Shown here: positions 1-7,261 of the stretch, in pieces
Layout of the letters: every line of letters starts with the position of its first letter
Numbering within the stretch: the stretch's first letter is position 1
From: Frankiaceae bacterium
GTDB taxonomy: Bacteria > Actinomycetota > Actinomycetes > JAVEEB01
DNA: 12,040 nucleotides
Assembly: GCA_030840665.1 (NCBI GenBank)
Contig: JAVEEB010000470.1
Location: 1 to 12,040, forward strand
Direction of reading: 5' to 3'
The notes under the pieces: generated by a model
The model's database searches: none
What the model was told of the DNA's origin: nothing
What the model saw: the letters and a program-made list of their open reading frames with translations, nothing else
Program-made: the position numbers and the translations under genes

Positions 1-2
1 TC

Positions 3-392
3 GTCACCCTCGAGGACCTCATCGAGGAGGTCATCGGCGACATCCGCGACGAGTACGACATCAGGACCGGCGCCACCGGCCGGCTGCTCAGCGGCGAGGT
101 CGAGGTCGACGGGCTGCTCAACCTGGACGACTTCGCCGACGAGACCGGCGTGGCGCTGCCGGACGGGCCGTACGAGACGGCCGCCGGCTACGTCATGGCG
201 CAGCTCAGCCGGCTCCCGGTGATCGGCGACACTGTGCCCGCGCCCGGCGCGGTCCTCACCGTCACCGCCCTCGACGGCCGGCGCGTCTCGCGCCTGCGCG
301 TCATGCCCGACACGCACGACGAGGCCGCGAGCGATCCCGGTGACGAGCCCGACGGGTCGGCGGAGGCGGATATTCCGGCCGGCGCCTCGTAG
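3..392 (+). CDS. CorC/HlyC-family CBS-domain membrane protein, C-terminal part (5' end outside window)
   Basis: The reading frame is open from the left edge to the TAG at 390-392, giving about 129 residues of a C-terminus. It opens with [19 protein letters not shown], the hallmark end of the second CBS domain in CorC/HlyC (UPF0053) proteins. Next comes a transporter-associated domain (CorC_HlyC, PF03471 type): a '[13 protein letters not shown]' strand-turn, an acidic '[10 protein letters not shown]' segment, then '[20 protein letters not shown]' and a strand-rich end. The last 30 or so residues are an acidic, probably disordered tail. Family members are integral membrane proteins with an N-terminal DUF21 domain, linked to Mg2+/Co2+ efflux or resistance; that half lies outside the window, so the ion specificity is unknown. 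Twenty bases separate it from trpS. Family assignment is secure; the function is inferred from family only. Confidence 0.88.
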   Translation, partial: VTLEDLIEEVIGDIRDEYDIRTGATGRLLSGEVEVDGLLNLDDFADETGVALPDGPYETAAGYVMAQLSRLPVIGDTVPAPGAVLTVTALDGRRVSRLRVMPDTHDEAASDPGDEPDGSAEADIPAGAS

Positions 393-400
393 GCGTAGGG

Positions 401-406
401 CAGAAT
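401..406 (+). promoter_or_regulatory. Candidate -10 element of trpS (leaderless start)
   Basis: CAGAAT at 401-406 differs from TAGAAT at one base and ends six bases before the GTG at 413. With the usual six-base distance from the last T of TANNNT to +1, transcription would begin at the start codon itself. No SD is present. I see no good -35 hexamer, so this is a candidate only. Confidence 0.45.
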
Positions 407-412
407 CGCACG

Positions 413-1456
413 GTGACCGCACCCACCCCTGCCCCCGACCGCCGCCGGATCCTGTCCGGCATCCAGCCGACAGCCGACTCGTTCCACCTCGGCAACTACC
501 TCGGGGCGGTCAGCCGCTGGGTGCCGATGCAGGACTCCGCGGACGCCTTCTACATGATCGCCGACCTGCACGCGATCACCGTCGAGCAGGACCCGGCCGT
601 GCTGCGCCACCGGACCCGCGTCGCCGCCGCGCAACTGCTGGCCGTGGGCCTCGACCCGGCCAAGTGCACGCTCTTCGTCCAGTCGCAGGTGCCGGAGCAC
701 GCTGAGCTGGCGTGGATCCTCGGCTGCCTCACGGGCTTCGGTGAAGCCGGGCGGATGACGCAGTTCAAGGACAAGTCGAGCAAGGTCGGCGCCGAGCGGG
801 CGAGTGTCGGCCTCTTCACGTACCCGGTCCTGCAGGCCGCGGACATCCTGCTCTACCGCGCGAACGCCGTCCCCGTCGGCGAGGATCAGCGCCAGCACCT
901 CGAGCTCACCCGCGTGCTCGCGCAGCGGTTCAACGCGCGCTACGGCCCGACGCTGACGGTGCCCGAGCCCGAGATGGTGAAGGGCATCGCCAAGATCTTC
1001 GACCTGCAGAACCCGACCGCGAAGATGAGCAAGTCGGCCGACTCGCAGGCCGGGGTCATCGACCTGCTGGAGGACCCGAAATCCCTGCGGAAGAAGGTCC
1101 GTTCCGCCGTTACCGACTCCGGCCACGAGGTGGCGATCGACCCCGAGAACAAGCCGGGGGTCACGAACCTGCTCGTCATCTACTCGGCACTCACCGGCCG
1201 GTCGATGGAAGACATCGCGGCACAGTACGGCGACTCCGGGTACGGCGGCCTCAAGGTCGACCTCGCCGAGGTCGTCGTCGAATGGGCGACTCCCATCCAG
1301 GAGCGGACGCGGGCCTACCTGGAAGATCCGGCGGCCCTGGACTCGGTGCTCGCGGCGGGCGCGCGGCGCGCGCGCGAGGTCGCCGCGGCGACGATGGCCG
1401 ACGTGCGCGAACGCACCGGCTTTCTGGTGGGCACGAGCTTGATGGGTACGGCGTAG
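413..1456 (+). CDS. trpS: Tryptophanyl-tRNA synthetase (TrpRS)
   Basis: Class Ic aminoacyl-tRNA synthetase that charges tRNA-Trp with tryptophan in the cytoplasm. The 347-residue length is typical of bacterial TrpRS. Visible motifs are [18 protein letters not shown] (residues 15-32, with HLGN at 25-28 as the HIGH-class ATP signature), the tryptophan-site helix QAADILLY (141-148), the GEDQ block (156-159), and AKMSKS with KMSKS at 204-208. The anticodon-binding helices follow to the C-terminus. The start is GTG at 413; there is no Shine-Dalgarno sequence, but CAGAAT lies exactly six bases upstream, suggesting a leaderless mRNA. It is followed after three bases by the 2H phosphoesterase gene and then chorismate mutase, probably as one transcript. 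Nothing in the sequence suggests a second, specialised TrpRS, so I read it as the housekeeping enzyme. Confidence 0.97.
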   Translation: MTAPTPAPDRRRILSGIQPTADSFHLGNYLGAVSRWVPMQDSADAFYMIADLHAITVEQDPAVLRHRTRVAAAQLLAVGLDPAKCTLFVQSQVPEHAELAWILGCLTGFGEAGRMTQFKDKSSKVGAERASVGLFTYPVLQAADILLYRANAVPVGEDQRQHLELTRVLAQRFNARYGPTLTVPEPEMVKGIAKIFDLQNPTAKMSKSADSQAGVIDLLEDPKSLRKKVRSAVTDSGHEVAIDPENKPGVTNLLVIYSALTGRSMEDIAAQYGDSGYGGLKVDLAEVVVEWATPIQERTRAYLEDPAALDSVLAAGARRAREVAAATMADVRERTGFLVGTSLMGTA

Positions 1457-1459
1457 CGC

Positions 1460-1975
1460 GTGGCCCGACAGACCATCGGCGTGGCGATCGGGATCCCCGA
1501 GCCGTTCAAGTCGCAGCTGCAGGACGCGCGCGAGAGGTACGGCGACCCCAACTCCTCGGACATCCCGCCCCACGTGACCCTCCTGCCGCCGACCATGGTC
1601 GAGGGGCTGCAGATGCCGATCGTCGAGCAGCATCTGCGGAAGGTCGCGGCGTCGCGGCGGCCGTTCCTGCTGCATCTGCGGGGCACCGGCACGTTCCGGC
1701 CCGTGTCCCCGGTCGTGTACGTGACGGTGGCGGAGGGCGTGAGCGACTGCGAGGAGATCGAGCGACAAGTCAGGGGCGGGCCCATGCGCCGGCAACTGAA
1801 GTTTCCGTACCACCCGCACGTGACCGTTGCGCATGATGTGCGGGCGGAACTTCTCGACCGGGCGTTCGCCGAGATGGCCGATTTCGACACCGTGTTCGAG
1901 GTCGCCGGCTTCCAGCTTTTCGAGAAGACGCAGGACGTCTGGCGCCCCATGGAGGAGTACCCGTTCAATGGCTGA
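1460..1975 (+). CDS. 2H phosphoesterase / 2'-5' RNA ligase-like protein
   Basis: 171-residue soluble protein of the two-histidine (LigT-like) phosphoesterase superfamily, whose members open, close or hydrolyse 2',3'-cyclic or 2'-5' phosphodiester bonds. The two catalytic HxT motifs are at the expected spacing: HVT at residues 38-40 (IPPHVTLLPP) and HVT at 120-122 (YHPHVTVAHD). The strand-rich middle and the length fit a single-domain family member. GTG at 1460 lies three bases after the trpS stop, so translation is probably coupled; no clear SD is visible. The end overlaps the chorismate mutase start by eight bases. The physiological substrate cannot be read from the sequence; RNA end processing and cyclic nucleotide hydrolysis are both possible. 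Superfamily is firm, substrate unknown. Confidence 0.85.
   Translation: MARQTIGVAIGIPEPFKSQLQDARERYGDPNSSDIPPHVTLLPPTMVEGLQMPIVEQHLRKVAASRRPFLLHLRGTGTFRPVSPVVYVTVAEGVSDCEEIERQVRGGPMRRQLKFPYHPHVTVAHDVRAELLDRAFAEMADFDTVFEVAGFQLFEKTQDVWRPMEEYPFNG
1951..1957 (+). promoter_or_regulatory. Shine-Dalgarno fixing the chorismate mutase start
   Basis: GGAGGAG inside the end of the preceding gene, ten bases before ATG at 1968. It supports the short 97-residue product over an in-frame opening further upstream (from 1827) that would overlap the phosphoesterase by about 150 bases. Confidence 0.7.
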
Positions 1976-2261
1976 GGACCCCGCCGAGTTGCTGGCCGAG
2001 TACCGGCGCAGCATCGACAACCTGGACGCCGCGCTCGTGCATCTGCTCGCCGAGCGCTTCAACTACACGCAGAAGGTCGGCGAGCTCAAGGCCCGCTGGC
2101 AGCTGCCGGCCGCCGACCCCGCCCGCGAGTCGTTGCAGATCGCCCGGCTGCGGGCCCTCGCCGTCGACGCCGGCCTCGATCCCGCGTTCGCCGAGAAGTT
2201 CCTCGCGTTCGTGATCCAAGAGGTGCTCCGGCACCACGAGGCGATTGCCAGCCGCAGCTAG
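1968..2261 (+). CDS. Chorismate mutase, AroQ (all-helical) type
   Basis: 97-residue monofunctional AroQ-fold chorismate mutase (PF01817), converting chorismate to prephenate for phenylalanine and tyrosine synthesis. Aligned by eye with the E. coli P-protein mutase domain, the key residues line up at fixed spacing: R13 (E. coli R11), R30 (R28, in LLAER), K41 (K39, in GELKA), D50 (D48), R53 (R51) and E54 (E52, in DPARE). Helix 3 is FVIQEVLRHHEAI; the E. coli Gln88 position appears to be His (H89 or H90), though the alignment there is loose. The sequence resembles the broad 'ADPxRExxQIxRLR' subgroup rather than the short regulated mycobacterial AroQ-delta enzyme. It may be co-transcribed with trpS. 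Isochorismate-pyruvate lyase is a related alternative, but the long charged active-site set favours mutase. Confidence 0.88.
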   Translation: MAEDPAELLAEYRRSIDNLDAALVHLLAERFNYTQKVGELKARWQLPAADPARESLQIARLRALAVDAGLDPAFAEKFLAFVIQEVLRHHEAIASRS

Positions 2262-2264
2262 GAG

Positions 2265-3539
2265 CTATTCGTCGGAGCGCCGTACCCGGATATTCGAGGT
2301 GAAGGTCGGCTCCGGGGTCGGCGGCACGACGATTTCCGTGATGGCGCCGCGACGCGAGTGCGGCAGCCGGTCGCCCTCGTCGATGTCGTCGAACGACGGG
2401 AAGTTGTCGCGCCGCCTGCGTGAAGCCCACAGCGCGACCACGCCGGCGAGGAGCACCCCGCCGCCGATCCCGCCGATGAGGGCGATCGGAATGTTCGTCG
2501 AGATGCCGGCGGACGCTGCCGCGCTCGTGACCGGGGGCGTGGCAACGATGGCCGGCGAGCTGGGATCTACGGAGGGGCCCGCCGACGGGTCCGTGCCAGG
2601 CACGACCGGCGGAACCGGGTCGACCAGGGTGCCGACGGCGGTCACCTTGTCCTCGTTCGCGAATCCCCAGTCCAGCAACGCCGCCGCGTCGTGCCACACC
2701 AGCGGCTGAGCGTGCATGAGCGTCACGATGAGGCGGTGCCCGTTGCGACCGGCGGCGCCGATGTACGTCGCCTGCGCGGCCACCGTGTAGCCGTTCTTGA
2801 TGCCGAGCGCGCCGTCGTAATTGAGCAGCAGTTTGTCGTGCGTGAAGATCTGGAAATGCTGCTTGCGCGGGGCAGGAAATTCTGCGCTCTTCGTCATGAC
2901 GTACGACACGAACGACGGAATCTGCAGCCCCGCCTTACCGAAGAGCGCCAGGTCGTACGCCGAGGACCGCTGCCCCGCCGCGTCCAGGCCGTTGACGGTC
3001 TTGACCGTGGTGTCGAAGCCCTGGAGCCGCTTCGCCTCGGCGGTCATCTTCACGATCGTCGCGGCCGGTCCCCCGACGGGGTGGGAGAGCGCCAGTGCGG
3101 CGTCGTTGCCTGAGACCATCAGCATCGCGCGGAAGAGGTCGTCGGCCGAGTACTTCACATGCTCGACGATCCCCACCCGGCTGCCGTCGACCGCGGTGTC
3201 GTCGTAGGTGGCCTCGATGCGCGTCGCCGGGGGAATGAGCGGCAGGAGGGTGATCGCCGTCAGGACCTTGATCGTGCTGGCGGGCATGTAGCGGCCGTGC
3301 GGGTCGCGGGCGGCGAGGATTTCGCCCGTGTCGAGGTCGGCCAGCACGAAGGAGGACGCGTCCAGCGTCGGCAGTGGCTTCGCGCCGGGGCCGAGGTGGA
3401 CGAGGGTGCGGTGCGACGCGAGCTCGTACCCGCCGATGACGGTGACGGCATGCGCGGGCGTGGCGGGCCCCCAGCAGGTGGCGGCGGCAACGGCGGCCGA
3501 CAGGGCGGCGGCGGCGGCGCGGGCAAATGTCCGGGGCAT
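2265..3539 (-). CDS. D-alanyl-D-alanine carboxypeptidase (peptidase S11, low-molecular-weight PBP)
   Basis: 424-residue exported penicillin-binding protein that trims the terminal D-Ala from peptidoglycan stem pentapeptides. Residues 1-31 form a signal peptide ending in AHA. The S11 catalytic motifs are SxxK at 88-91 (PASTIK, nucleophile S88), SGN at 143-145, and KNG at 248-250 where the family normally has KTG. After a Pro/Ser-rich linker (about 308-345), a membrane helix at 350-371 is followed by RRRR and a roughly 50-residue cytoplasmic tail, the topology of actinobacterial DacB-like proteins rather than the amphipathic anchor of E. coli PBP5. The ATG at 3539 has no SD; TAACCT six bases upstream suggests a leaderless message. 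It is convergent with chorismate mutase (3-base gap) and divergent from sdhC. Activity is inferred; the KNG change deserves testing. Confidence 0.93.
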   Translation of the reverse strand: MPRTFARAAAAALSAAVAAATCWGPATPAHAVTVIGGYELASHRTLVHLGPGAKPLPTLDASSFVLADLDTGEILAARDPHGRYMPASTIKVLTAITLLPLIPPATRIEATYDDTAVDGSRVGIVEHVKYSADDLFRAMLMVSGNDAALALSHPVGGPAATIVKMTAEAKRLQGFDTTVKTVNGLDAAGQRSSAYDLALFGKAGLQIPSFVSYVMTKSAEFPAPRKQHFQIFTHDKLLLNYDGALGIKNGYTVAAQATYIGAAGRNGHRLIVTLMHAQPLVWHDAAALLDWGFANEDKVTAVGTLVDPVPPVVPGTDPSAGPSVDPSSPAIVATPPVTSAAASAGISTNIPIALIGGIGGGVLLAGVVALWASRRRRDNFPSFDDIDEGDRLPHSRRGAITEIVVPPTPEPTFTSNIRVRRSDE

Positions 3540-3545
3540 TGCGCG

Positions 3546-3551
3546 AGGTTA
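3546..3551 (-). promoter_or_regulatory. Candidate -10 element of the carboxypeptidase gene (leaderless start)
   Basis: Read on the minus strand, TAACCT (3551 to 3546) matches TANNNT and is followed by CGCGCA and then the ATG at 3539. That spacing places +1 on the start codon and accounts for the lack of an SD. No recognisable -35. Confidence 0.5.
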
Positions 3552-3712
3552 TCCCGAAGGCGCGGCGGGCGGAGACCTCTTGGCCCGTGAGGGGAGGTAA
3601 GTGTTCTGTTCCGGCGGCGGATCCCTGGGAGCCGGCGGTCGCAACCGCGCTCGTGACGGCGCCGGGTTCGCAGGCAGGGCGACCTCGCGGCCTGTCGCCT
3701 GACGGCGCTCCG

Positions 3713-3718
3713 TACTAT
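3713..3718 (+). promoter_or_regulatory. Candidate -10 element of the sdhCAB operon
   Basis: TACTAT fits TANNNT and would start transcription near 3725, giving a 5' leader of about 65 bases before sdhC. The -35 position (about 3689-3695) has no good match and is partly covered by the GGCGAC/GTCGCC inverted repeat, which could be an operator for an activator or repressor. Confidence 0.35.
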
Positions 3719-3780
3719 GACGAGCGGGCCGCACCTGCAGGCGGCTCTTTTCGTGGTGACCGGTGTCGGTCCCCGGACCC

Positions 3781-3785
3781 GGAGG
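3781..3785 (+). promoter_or_regulatory. Shine-Dalgarno fixing the sdhC start
   Basis: GGAGG four bases before ATG at 3790. It favours ATG at 3790 over the in-frame GTG at 3763, which has no SD and would add only nine residues rich in Gly and Pro. Confidence 0.65.
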
Positions 3786-3789
3786 CTCG

Positions 3790-4617
3790 ATGTCCGTCAG
3801 CGAGGCTGCTCGCCCCGTCCCGAACGGCCCTGCGCCGACCCCGCGCGGCGGCCCGGGCGGCAAGACGCTCCGCAAGGACCGCTGGTGGCTCCAGCCGCTC
3901 GTCACCGTCGTCGTACTGGTGCTGTTCATCGCGTACTCGACGTGGTCGGCGTTCAACAAGGTCAATTATTTCCACGACCCGTACCTGTCGCCGTTCTTCT
4001 CCCCGTGCCTGGCCGCGAGCTGCCCGGAGCAGGTGCGCTGGGCGAGCCTGAACCTCATGCCGTGGATCTCGCCGGCCATCTACATCCTGGTGTTCCCGCT
4101 CGGCTTCCGGATGACCTGCTATTACTACCGCAAGGCCTACTACCGGTCGTTCTGGCAGTCGCCGCCGGGTTGCGCCGTCGCCGAGCCGCACAAGAAGTAC
4201 ACGGGCGAGACGCGCCTCCCGCTGATCCTGCAGAACCTGCACCGCTACTTCCTGTATTTCGCGGTGATCGTCAACCTGATCCTCGCGTACGACGCGGTCC
4301 TCGCCTTCCGCTTCCCGGCCGAGAACGGCCACCACGGCGGCTTCGGCTTCGGGGTCGGCACCGCGGTGATCACGATCAACGCGATCCTGCTGGCGATGTA
4401 CACGGCGTCGTGCCACTCGTGCCGGCACCTTATCGGCGGCCGCCTCAACCACTTCAGCAAGCACCCGGTGCGTTACAAGCTCTGGGGCATCGTCAGCAAG
4501 CTCAACCCGCACCACCCCAAGTTCGCGTGGATCTCGCTGTTCGGCGTGGCCCTCACCGACGTCTACGTGCGCCTCGTCGCGTCCGGGACGATCACCGACT
4601 ACCACTGGATTTTCTGA
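3790..4617 (+). CDS. sdhC: Succinate dehydrogenase membrane subunit, Sdh1 / type F
   Basis: 275-residue single membrane-anchor subunit of complex II. Hydrophobic segments at about 36-56, 92-106, 151-172, 185-205 and 243-262 give five helices in one chain, instead of separate SdhC and SdhD. The sequence looks like the actinobacterial Sdh1 anchor (Rv0249c type), not a cytochrome b558. For M. smegmatis Sdh1, cryo-EM established a heme-free SdhC holding a Rieske-type [2Fe-2S] cluster in the membrane with two His ligands. Candidate ligands here are the CHSCRH patch (C208, H209, C211, H213), C110, H151 and possibly C128; which of them bind iron is my inference. C73 and C78 lie in the loop after helix 1. 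Quinone reduction should occur at this subunit. The stop overlaps the sdhA ATG by one base (TGATG), coupling translation. Confidence 0.92.
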   Translation: MSVSEAARPVPNGPAPTPRGGPGGKTLRKDRWWLQPLVTVVVLVLFIAYSTWSAFNKVNYFHDPYLSPFFSPCLAASCPEQVRWASLNLMPWISPAIYILVFPLGFRMTCYYYRKAYYRSFWQSPPGCAVAEPHKKYTGETRLPLILQNLHRYFLYFAVIVNLILAYDAVLAFRFPAENGHHGGFGFGVGTAVITINAILLAMYTASCHSCRHLIGGRLNHFSKHPVRYKLWGIVSKLNPHHPKFAWISLFGVALTDVYVRLVASGTITDYHWIF

Positions 4618-6434
4618 TGCCGGGCACTGCACTCACCGAGTACGAGACGCACGACTACGACGTCCTTGTCATCGGCGCGGGCGGCGCCGGCATGCGCGCC
4701 GCCATCGAGGCGTCGAAGACGGGCGCGACCGTGGGGCTCGCCTGCAAGTCGCTCCTCGGCAAGGCCCACACCGTCATGGCCGAAGGCGGCATGGCCGCCG
4801 CCATGGGCAACGTGTGGGACGAGGACAACTGGCAGGTCCACTTCCGCGACACGATGCGCGGCGGCAAGATGCTCAACAACTGGCGGATGGCGCAGCTGCA
4901 CGCGCAGGAGGCCCCCGAGCGCGTGTACGAGCTCGAGGACTGGGGCGCGCTGTTCGACCGCACCGAGGACGGCCGCATCCTGCAGCGCGACTTCGGCGGG
5001 CACAAGTACGCCCGCCTCGCCCACATCGGCGACCGCACCGGCCTCGAGCTGATCCGCACCCTTCAGCACCACACGATGCACCGGCAGGTCGAGGTGCACA
5101 TGGAGGTCAAGATCGTGCGCCTCCTCAAGGAGGGTAAGCGGGTCGTCGGCGCCATCGGCTACCGCCGCGAGCAGGGCACGTTCATCGTGCTCAACGCCAA
5201 GGCCGTCATCCTCGCGACCGGCGGCGCCGGCAAGATCTACAAGTTCACGTCGAACTCGTGGGAGGGCACCGGCGACGGGCACGCCCTCGCCCTGTGGGCC
5301 GGCGCGGACCTCATCGACATGGAGTTCTTCCAGCTGCACCCGACGGGCATGATCTGGCCCCCGTCGGCGCGCGGACTCCTTGTCACAGAAGGCGTTCGCG
5401 GCGACGGCGGCGTCCTGCGCAACTCCGAGGGCAAGCGCTTCATGTTCGACTACATCTCGGAGTTCTTCCGCGCGGAAACGGCCGACACGGAAGCAGAAGG
5501 AGATCGCTGGTACGACGACCACGTCAACAACCGTCGTCCCCCCGAGCTGCTGCCCCGCGACGAGGTGGCTCGCGCCATCAACGCGGAGTTCAAGGCCGGC
5601 CGCGGGTCACCGCACGGCGGAGTTTTCCTCGACATCGCGTCGCGCCGGTCGGCGGAGGACATCAAGCGGCGGCTGCCGTCGATGTACCACCAGTTCAAGC
5701 ACCTGGCCGGCGTCGACATCACGAGTGAAGCGATGGAGGTCGGCCCGACCGCGCACTACATCATGGGCGGCATCCGGGTGGACGCCGAGACACAGGCTGC
5801 GACGGTCCCGGGGCTTTACGCCGTCGGTGAGTGCTCGGGCGGCATGCACGGCGCGAACCGCCTCGGCGGCAACTCGCTGAGCGACCTCATCGTCTTCGGG
5901 CGCCGCGCGGGTCTGGCGGCCGCGGAGTACGCCCTCGGCCTCGCCGAGACGCCCAAGACGTGGGGCGGTCAGATCGCGCCGATCGTCGCGGAGACGCTGG
6001 CGCCGTTCGGCCGCGACACCGGGGAAAACCCGTACACGCTGCACAAAGAACTGCAGGAAGTCATGCAGAGCCTGGTCGGCATCATCCGTGTCTCCTCCGA
6101 GATGCAAGAAGCGCTCGACAAGATCGCGGACCTCAAGGAGCGGGCCAAGAACATCTCGATCGAGGGCCACGTGCAATACAACGCGGGCTGGGGCGAGGCC
6201 ACCGACGTGGCCGCGCTGCTCGACGTCGCCGAGTGCGTGACGAGGGCGGCGTACACACGCACGGAAAGTCGTGGCGGTCACACGCGCGACGACTTCCCGG
6301 CGACCGACAAGACGTACTGGGGCACGGTCAACAACTCCTTGCACAAGGTCGGCGACGACATCACCATCACGCAGACGCCGCTGCCCCAGATGCCCGCAGA
6401 ACTTCAGGCGCTGTTCGAGGAGGTCAAGGCATGA
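4617..6434 (+). CDS. sdhA: Succinate dehydrogenase flavoprotein subunit
   Basis: 605-residue cytoplasmic-face subunit that oxidises succinate to fumarate on covalently bound FAD. The N-terminal dinucleotide fold is VLVIGAGGAGMRAA (16-29). The FAD-linking histidine is H51 in GKAHTVMAEGG. By comparison with E. coli SdhA, active-site residues are H241 (HPTG), the arginine of PRDEVARA (R314 region), H380 (PTAHYIMGG) and R415 (HGANRLGGNSL). ECSGGMHGANRLGG is the second FAD signature. The C-terminal helical and capping region ends around 'TYWGTVNNSLHKVGDD'. The start at ATG 4617 has no SD of its own and depends on the TGATG overlap with sdhC. The open frame extends far upstream, but that part is a shadow of sdhC. 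It ends with an ATGA overlap with sdhB. Identity is secure; direction in vivo (SQR versus QFR) is not decided by sequence, though the Sdh1 context favours succinate oxidation. Confidence 0.97.
   Translation: MPGTALTEYETHDYDVLVIGAGGAGMRAAIEASKTGATVGLACKSLLGKAHTVMAEGGMAAAMGNVWDEDNWQVHFRDTMRGGKMLNNWRMAQLHAQEAPERVYELEDWGALFDRTEDGRILQRDFGGHKYARLAHIGDRTGLELIRTLQHHTMHRQVEVHMEVKIVRLLKEGKRVVGAIGYRREQGTFIVLNAKAVILATGGAGKIYKFTSNSWEGTGDGHALALWAGADLIDMEFFQLHPTGMIWPPSARGLLVTEGVRGDGGVLRNSEGKRFMFDYISEFFRAETADTEAEGDRWYDDHVNNRRPPELLPRDEVARAINAEFKAGRGSPHGGVFLDIASRRSAEDIKRRLPSMYHQFKHLAGVDITSEAMEVGPTAHYIMGGIRVDAETQAATVPGLYAVGECSGGMHGANRLGGNSLSDLIVFGRRAGLAAAEYALGLAETPKTWGGQIAPIVAETLAPFGRDTGENPYTLHKELQEVMQSLVGIIRVSSEMQEALDKIADLKERAKNISIEGHVQYNAGWGEATDVAALLDVAECVTRAAYTRTESRGGHTRDDFPATDKTYWGTVNNSLHKVGDDITITQTPLPQMPAELQALFEEVKA
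6417..6423 (+). promoter_or_regulatory. Shine-Dalgarno of sdhB within the sdhA 3' end
   Basis: GAGGAGG seven bases before ATG at 6431, inside the last codons of sdhA. It gives sdhB its own ribosome entry in addition to coupling through the four-base ATGA overlap. Confidence 0.7.
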
Positions 6435-7261
6435 CGGAGCTCGCCGATCGCCCGACAGCGTTGCCCGCTGCCACTGACAAGTCCGACGTGCAGGGCACGG
6501 CGGAGATGCGTGTGTGGCGCGGGGACGGCACCACCGGCCAGTTCGTCGACTACACGGTCGACGTCAACGAGGGCGAGGTCGTTCTCGATGTGATCCACCG
6601 GCTGCAGGCCGAGCAGGCCGGCGACCTCGCGGTGCGCTGGAACTGCAAGGCCGGCAAGTGCGGCTCGTGCAGCATGGAGATCAACGGCAAGCCGCGCCTC
6701 GCCTGCATGACGCGCATGGAGACGCTGCCGAAGGGCGAGCAGGTCACCGTCGCACCGATGCGCGCCTTCCCGGTGATCCGCGACCTGGTGACCGACGTCT
6801 CGTACAACTACGAGAAGATGAAGTCCGTCCCCGAGCTCAAGCTGGCCGAGCGCAAGGAGGGCGAGGTGCACCGCATGGCGCAGGAGGACATCTCGCGCCT
6901 GCAGGAGTTCCACAAGTGCATCGAGTGCTTCATGTGCCAGAACGTCTGCCACGTGATCCGCGACCACGACGAGAACAAGCCCGCGTTCGCCGGTCCCCGC
7001 GTCTTCCTCAAGTACGCGGAGCTCGACATGCACCCGCTCTCGACGCAGCACGGCGAGAAGGTCGCGTACGACGAGGGTGGTCTCGGTTACTGCAACATCA
7101 CGAAGTGCTGCAGCGAGGTCTGCCCCGAGGACATCCACATCACGGACAACGCGATCATCCCGATGAAGGAACGCATCGCGGACCGCAAGTTCGAGCCGAT
7201 CGTCTGGCTCGGCGACATCCGCTCGGCACGCAAGGACGCAAAGCAGCAGAAGAAGCGCTAG
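6431..7261 (+). CDS. sdhB: Succinate dehydrogenase iron-sulfur subunit
   Basis: 276-residue electron-transfer subunit linking SdhA flavin to SdhC. The N-terminal plant-ferredoxin-like domain has the [2Fe-2S] ligands C72, C77, C80 and C92 (NCKAGKCGSC and ACMT). The C-terminal bacterial-ferredoxin-like domain has CIECFMCQNVC (C163, C166, C169, C173), followed by His instead of the usual Pro. A second group, YCNITKCCSEVCP, supplies C221, C226/C227 and C231. These fit the [4Fe-4S] and [3Fe-4S] clusters of complex II. The C-terminal tail is strongly basic (KDAKQQKKR). The protein is slightly longer than E. coli SdhB because of an N-terminal extension of about 20 residues. No further sdh gene with a normal start follows, so the complex is probably three-subunit. 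Downstream is a gene-poor stretch containing a cryptic membrane ORF. Confidence 0.97.
   Translation: MTELADRPTALPAATDKSDVQGTAEMRVWRGDGTTGQFVDYTVDVNEGEVVLDVIHRLQAEQAGDLAVRWNCKAGKCGSCSMEINGKPRLACMTRMETLPKGEQVTVAPMRAFPVIRDLVTDVSYNYEKMKSVPELKLAERKEGEVHRMAQEDISRLQEFHKCIECFMCQNVCHVIRDHDENKPAFAGPRVFLKYAELDMHPLSTQHGEKVAYDEGGLGYCNITKCCSEVCPEDIHITDNAIIPMKERIADRKFEPIVWLGDIRSARKDAKQQKKR

Larger units (their letters stand above)
3540..3789. other. Divergent intergenic region between carboxypeptidase and sdhC
   Basis: 250 bases with no supported gene. On the left it holds the candidate -10 for the minus-strand gene. A strong SD-like GGGGAGGT (3591-3598) precedes GTG at 3601, which opens a 33-codon reading frame ending at 3702; the spacing from GGAGG is only three bases. 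ACCTC at 3575-3579 could pair with GAGGT at 3594-3598 and mask that site. An inverted repeat GGCGAC/GTCGCC (3678-3683 and 3694-3699, 10-base spacer) sits just upstream of a -10-like TACTAT (3713-3718). I take the right half as the sdh control region. Confidence 0.5.

Noticed and set aside
188..2062. Very long minus-strand open frame (624 codons) opposite the trpS cluster
   Set aside because: It is antisense to three well-supported genes, its composition is Arg/His/Asp-rich low complexity typical of GC-rich antisense frames, and no domain is recognisable.
2262..2264. Searched for a bidirectional terminator between chorismate mutase and the carboxypeptidase
   Set aside because: Only three bases separate the stops and I found no convincing stem around them.
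3601..3702. 33-codon GTG frame behind a strong SD-like sequence, considered as a gene
   Set aside because: Gly/Arg/Ala-rich with no pattern, SD spacing of only three bases; kept only as a possible leader in the intergenic note.
3763..3789. Alternative GTG start nine codons upstream for sdhC
   Set aside because: No SD, whereas the ATG at 3790 has GGAGG just before it.
3717..4616. 300-codon upstream extension of the sdhA frame
   Set aside because: It runs out of frame through sdhC, is Arg/Pro-rich, and SdhA homology begins at the ATG at 4617.
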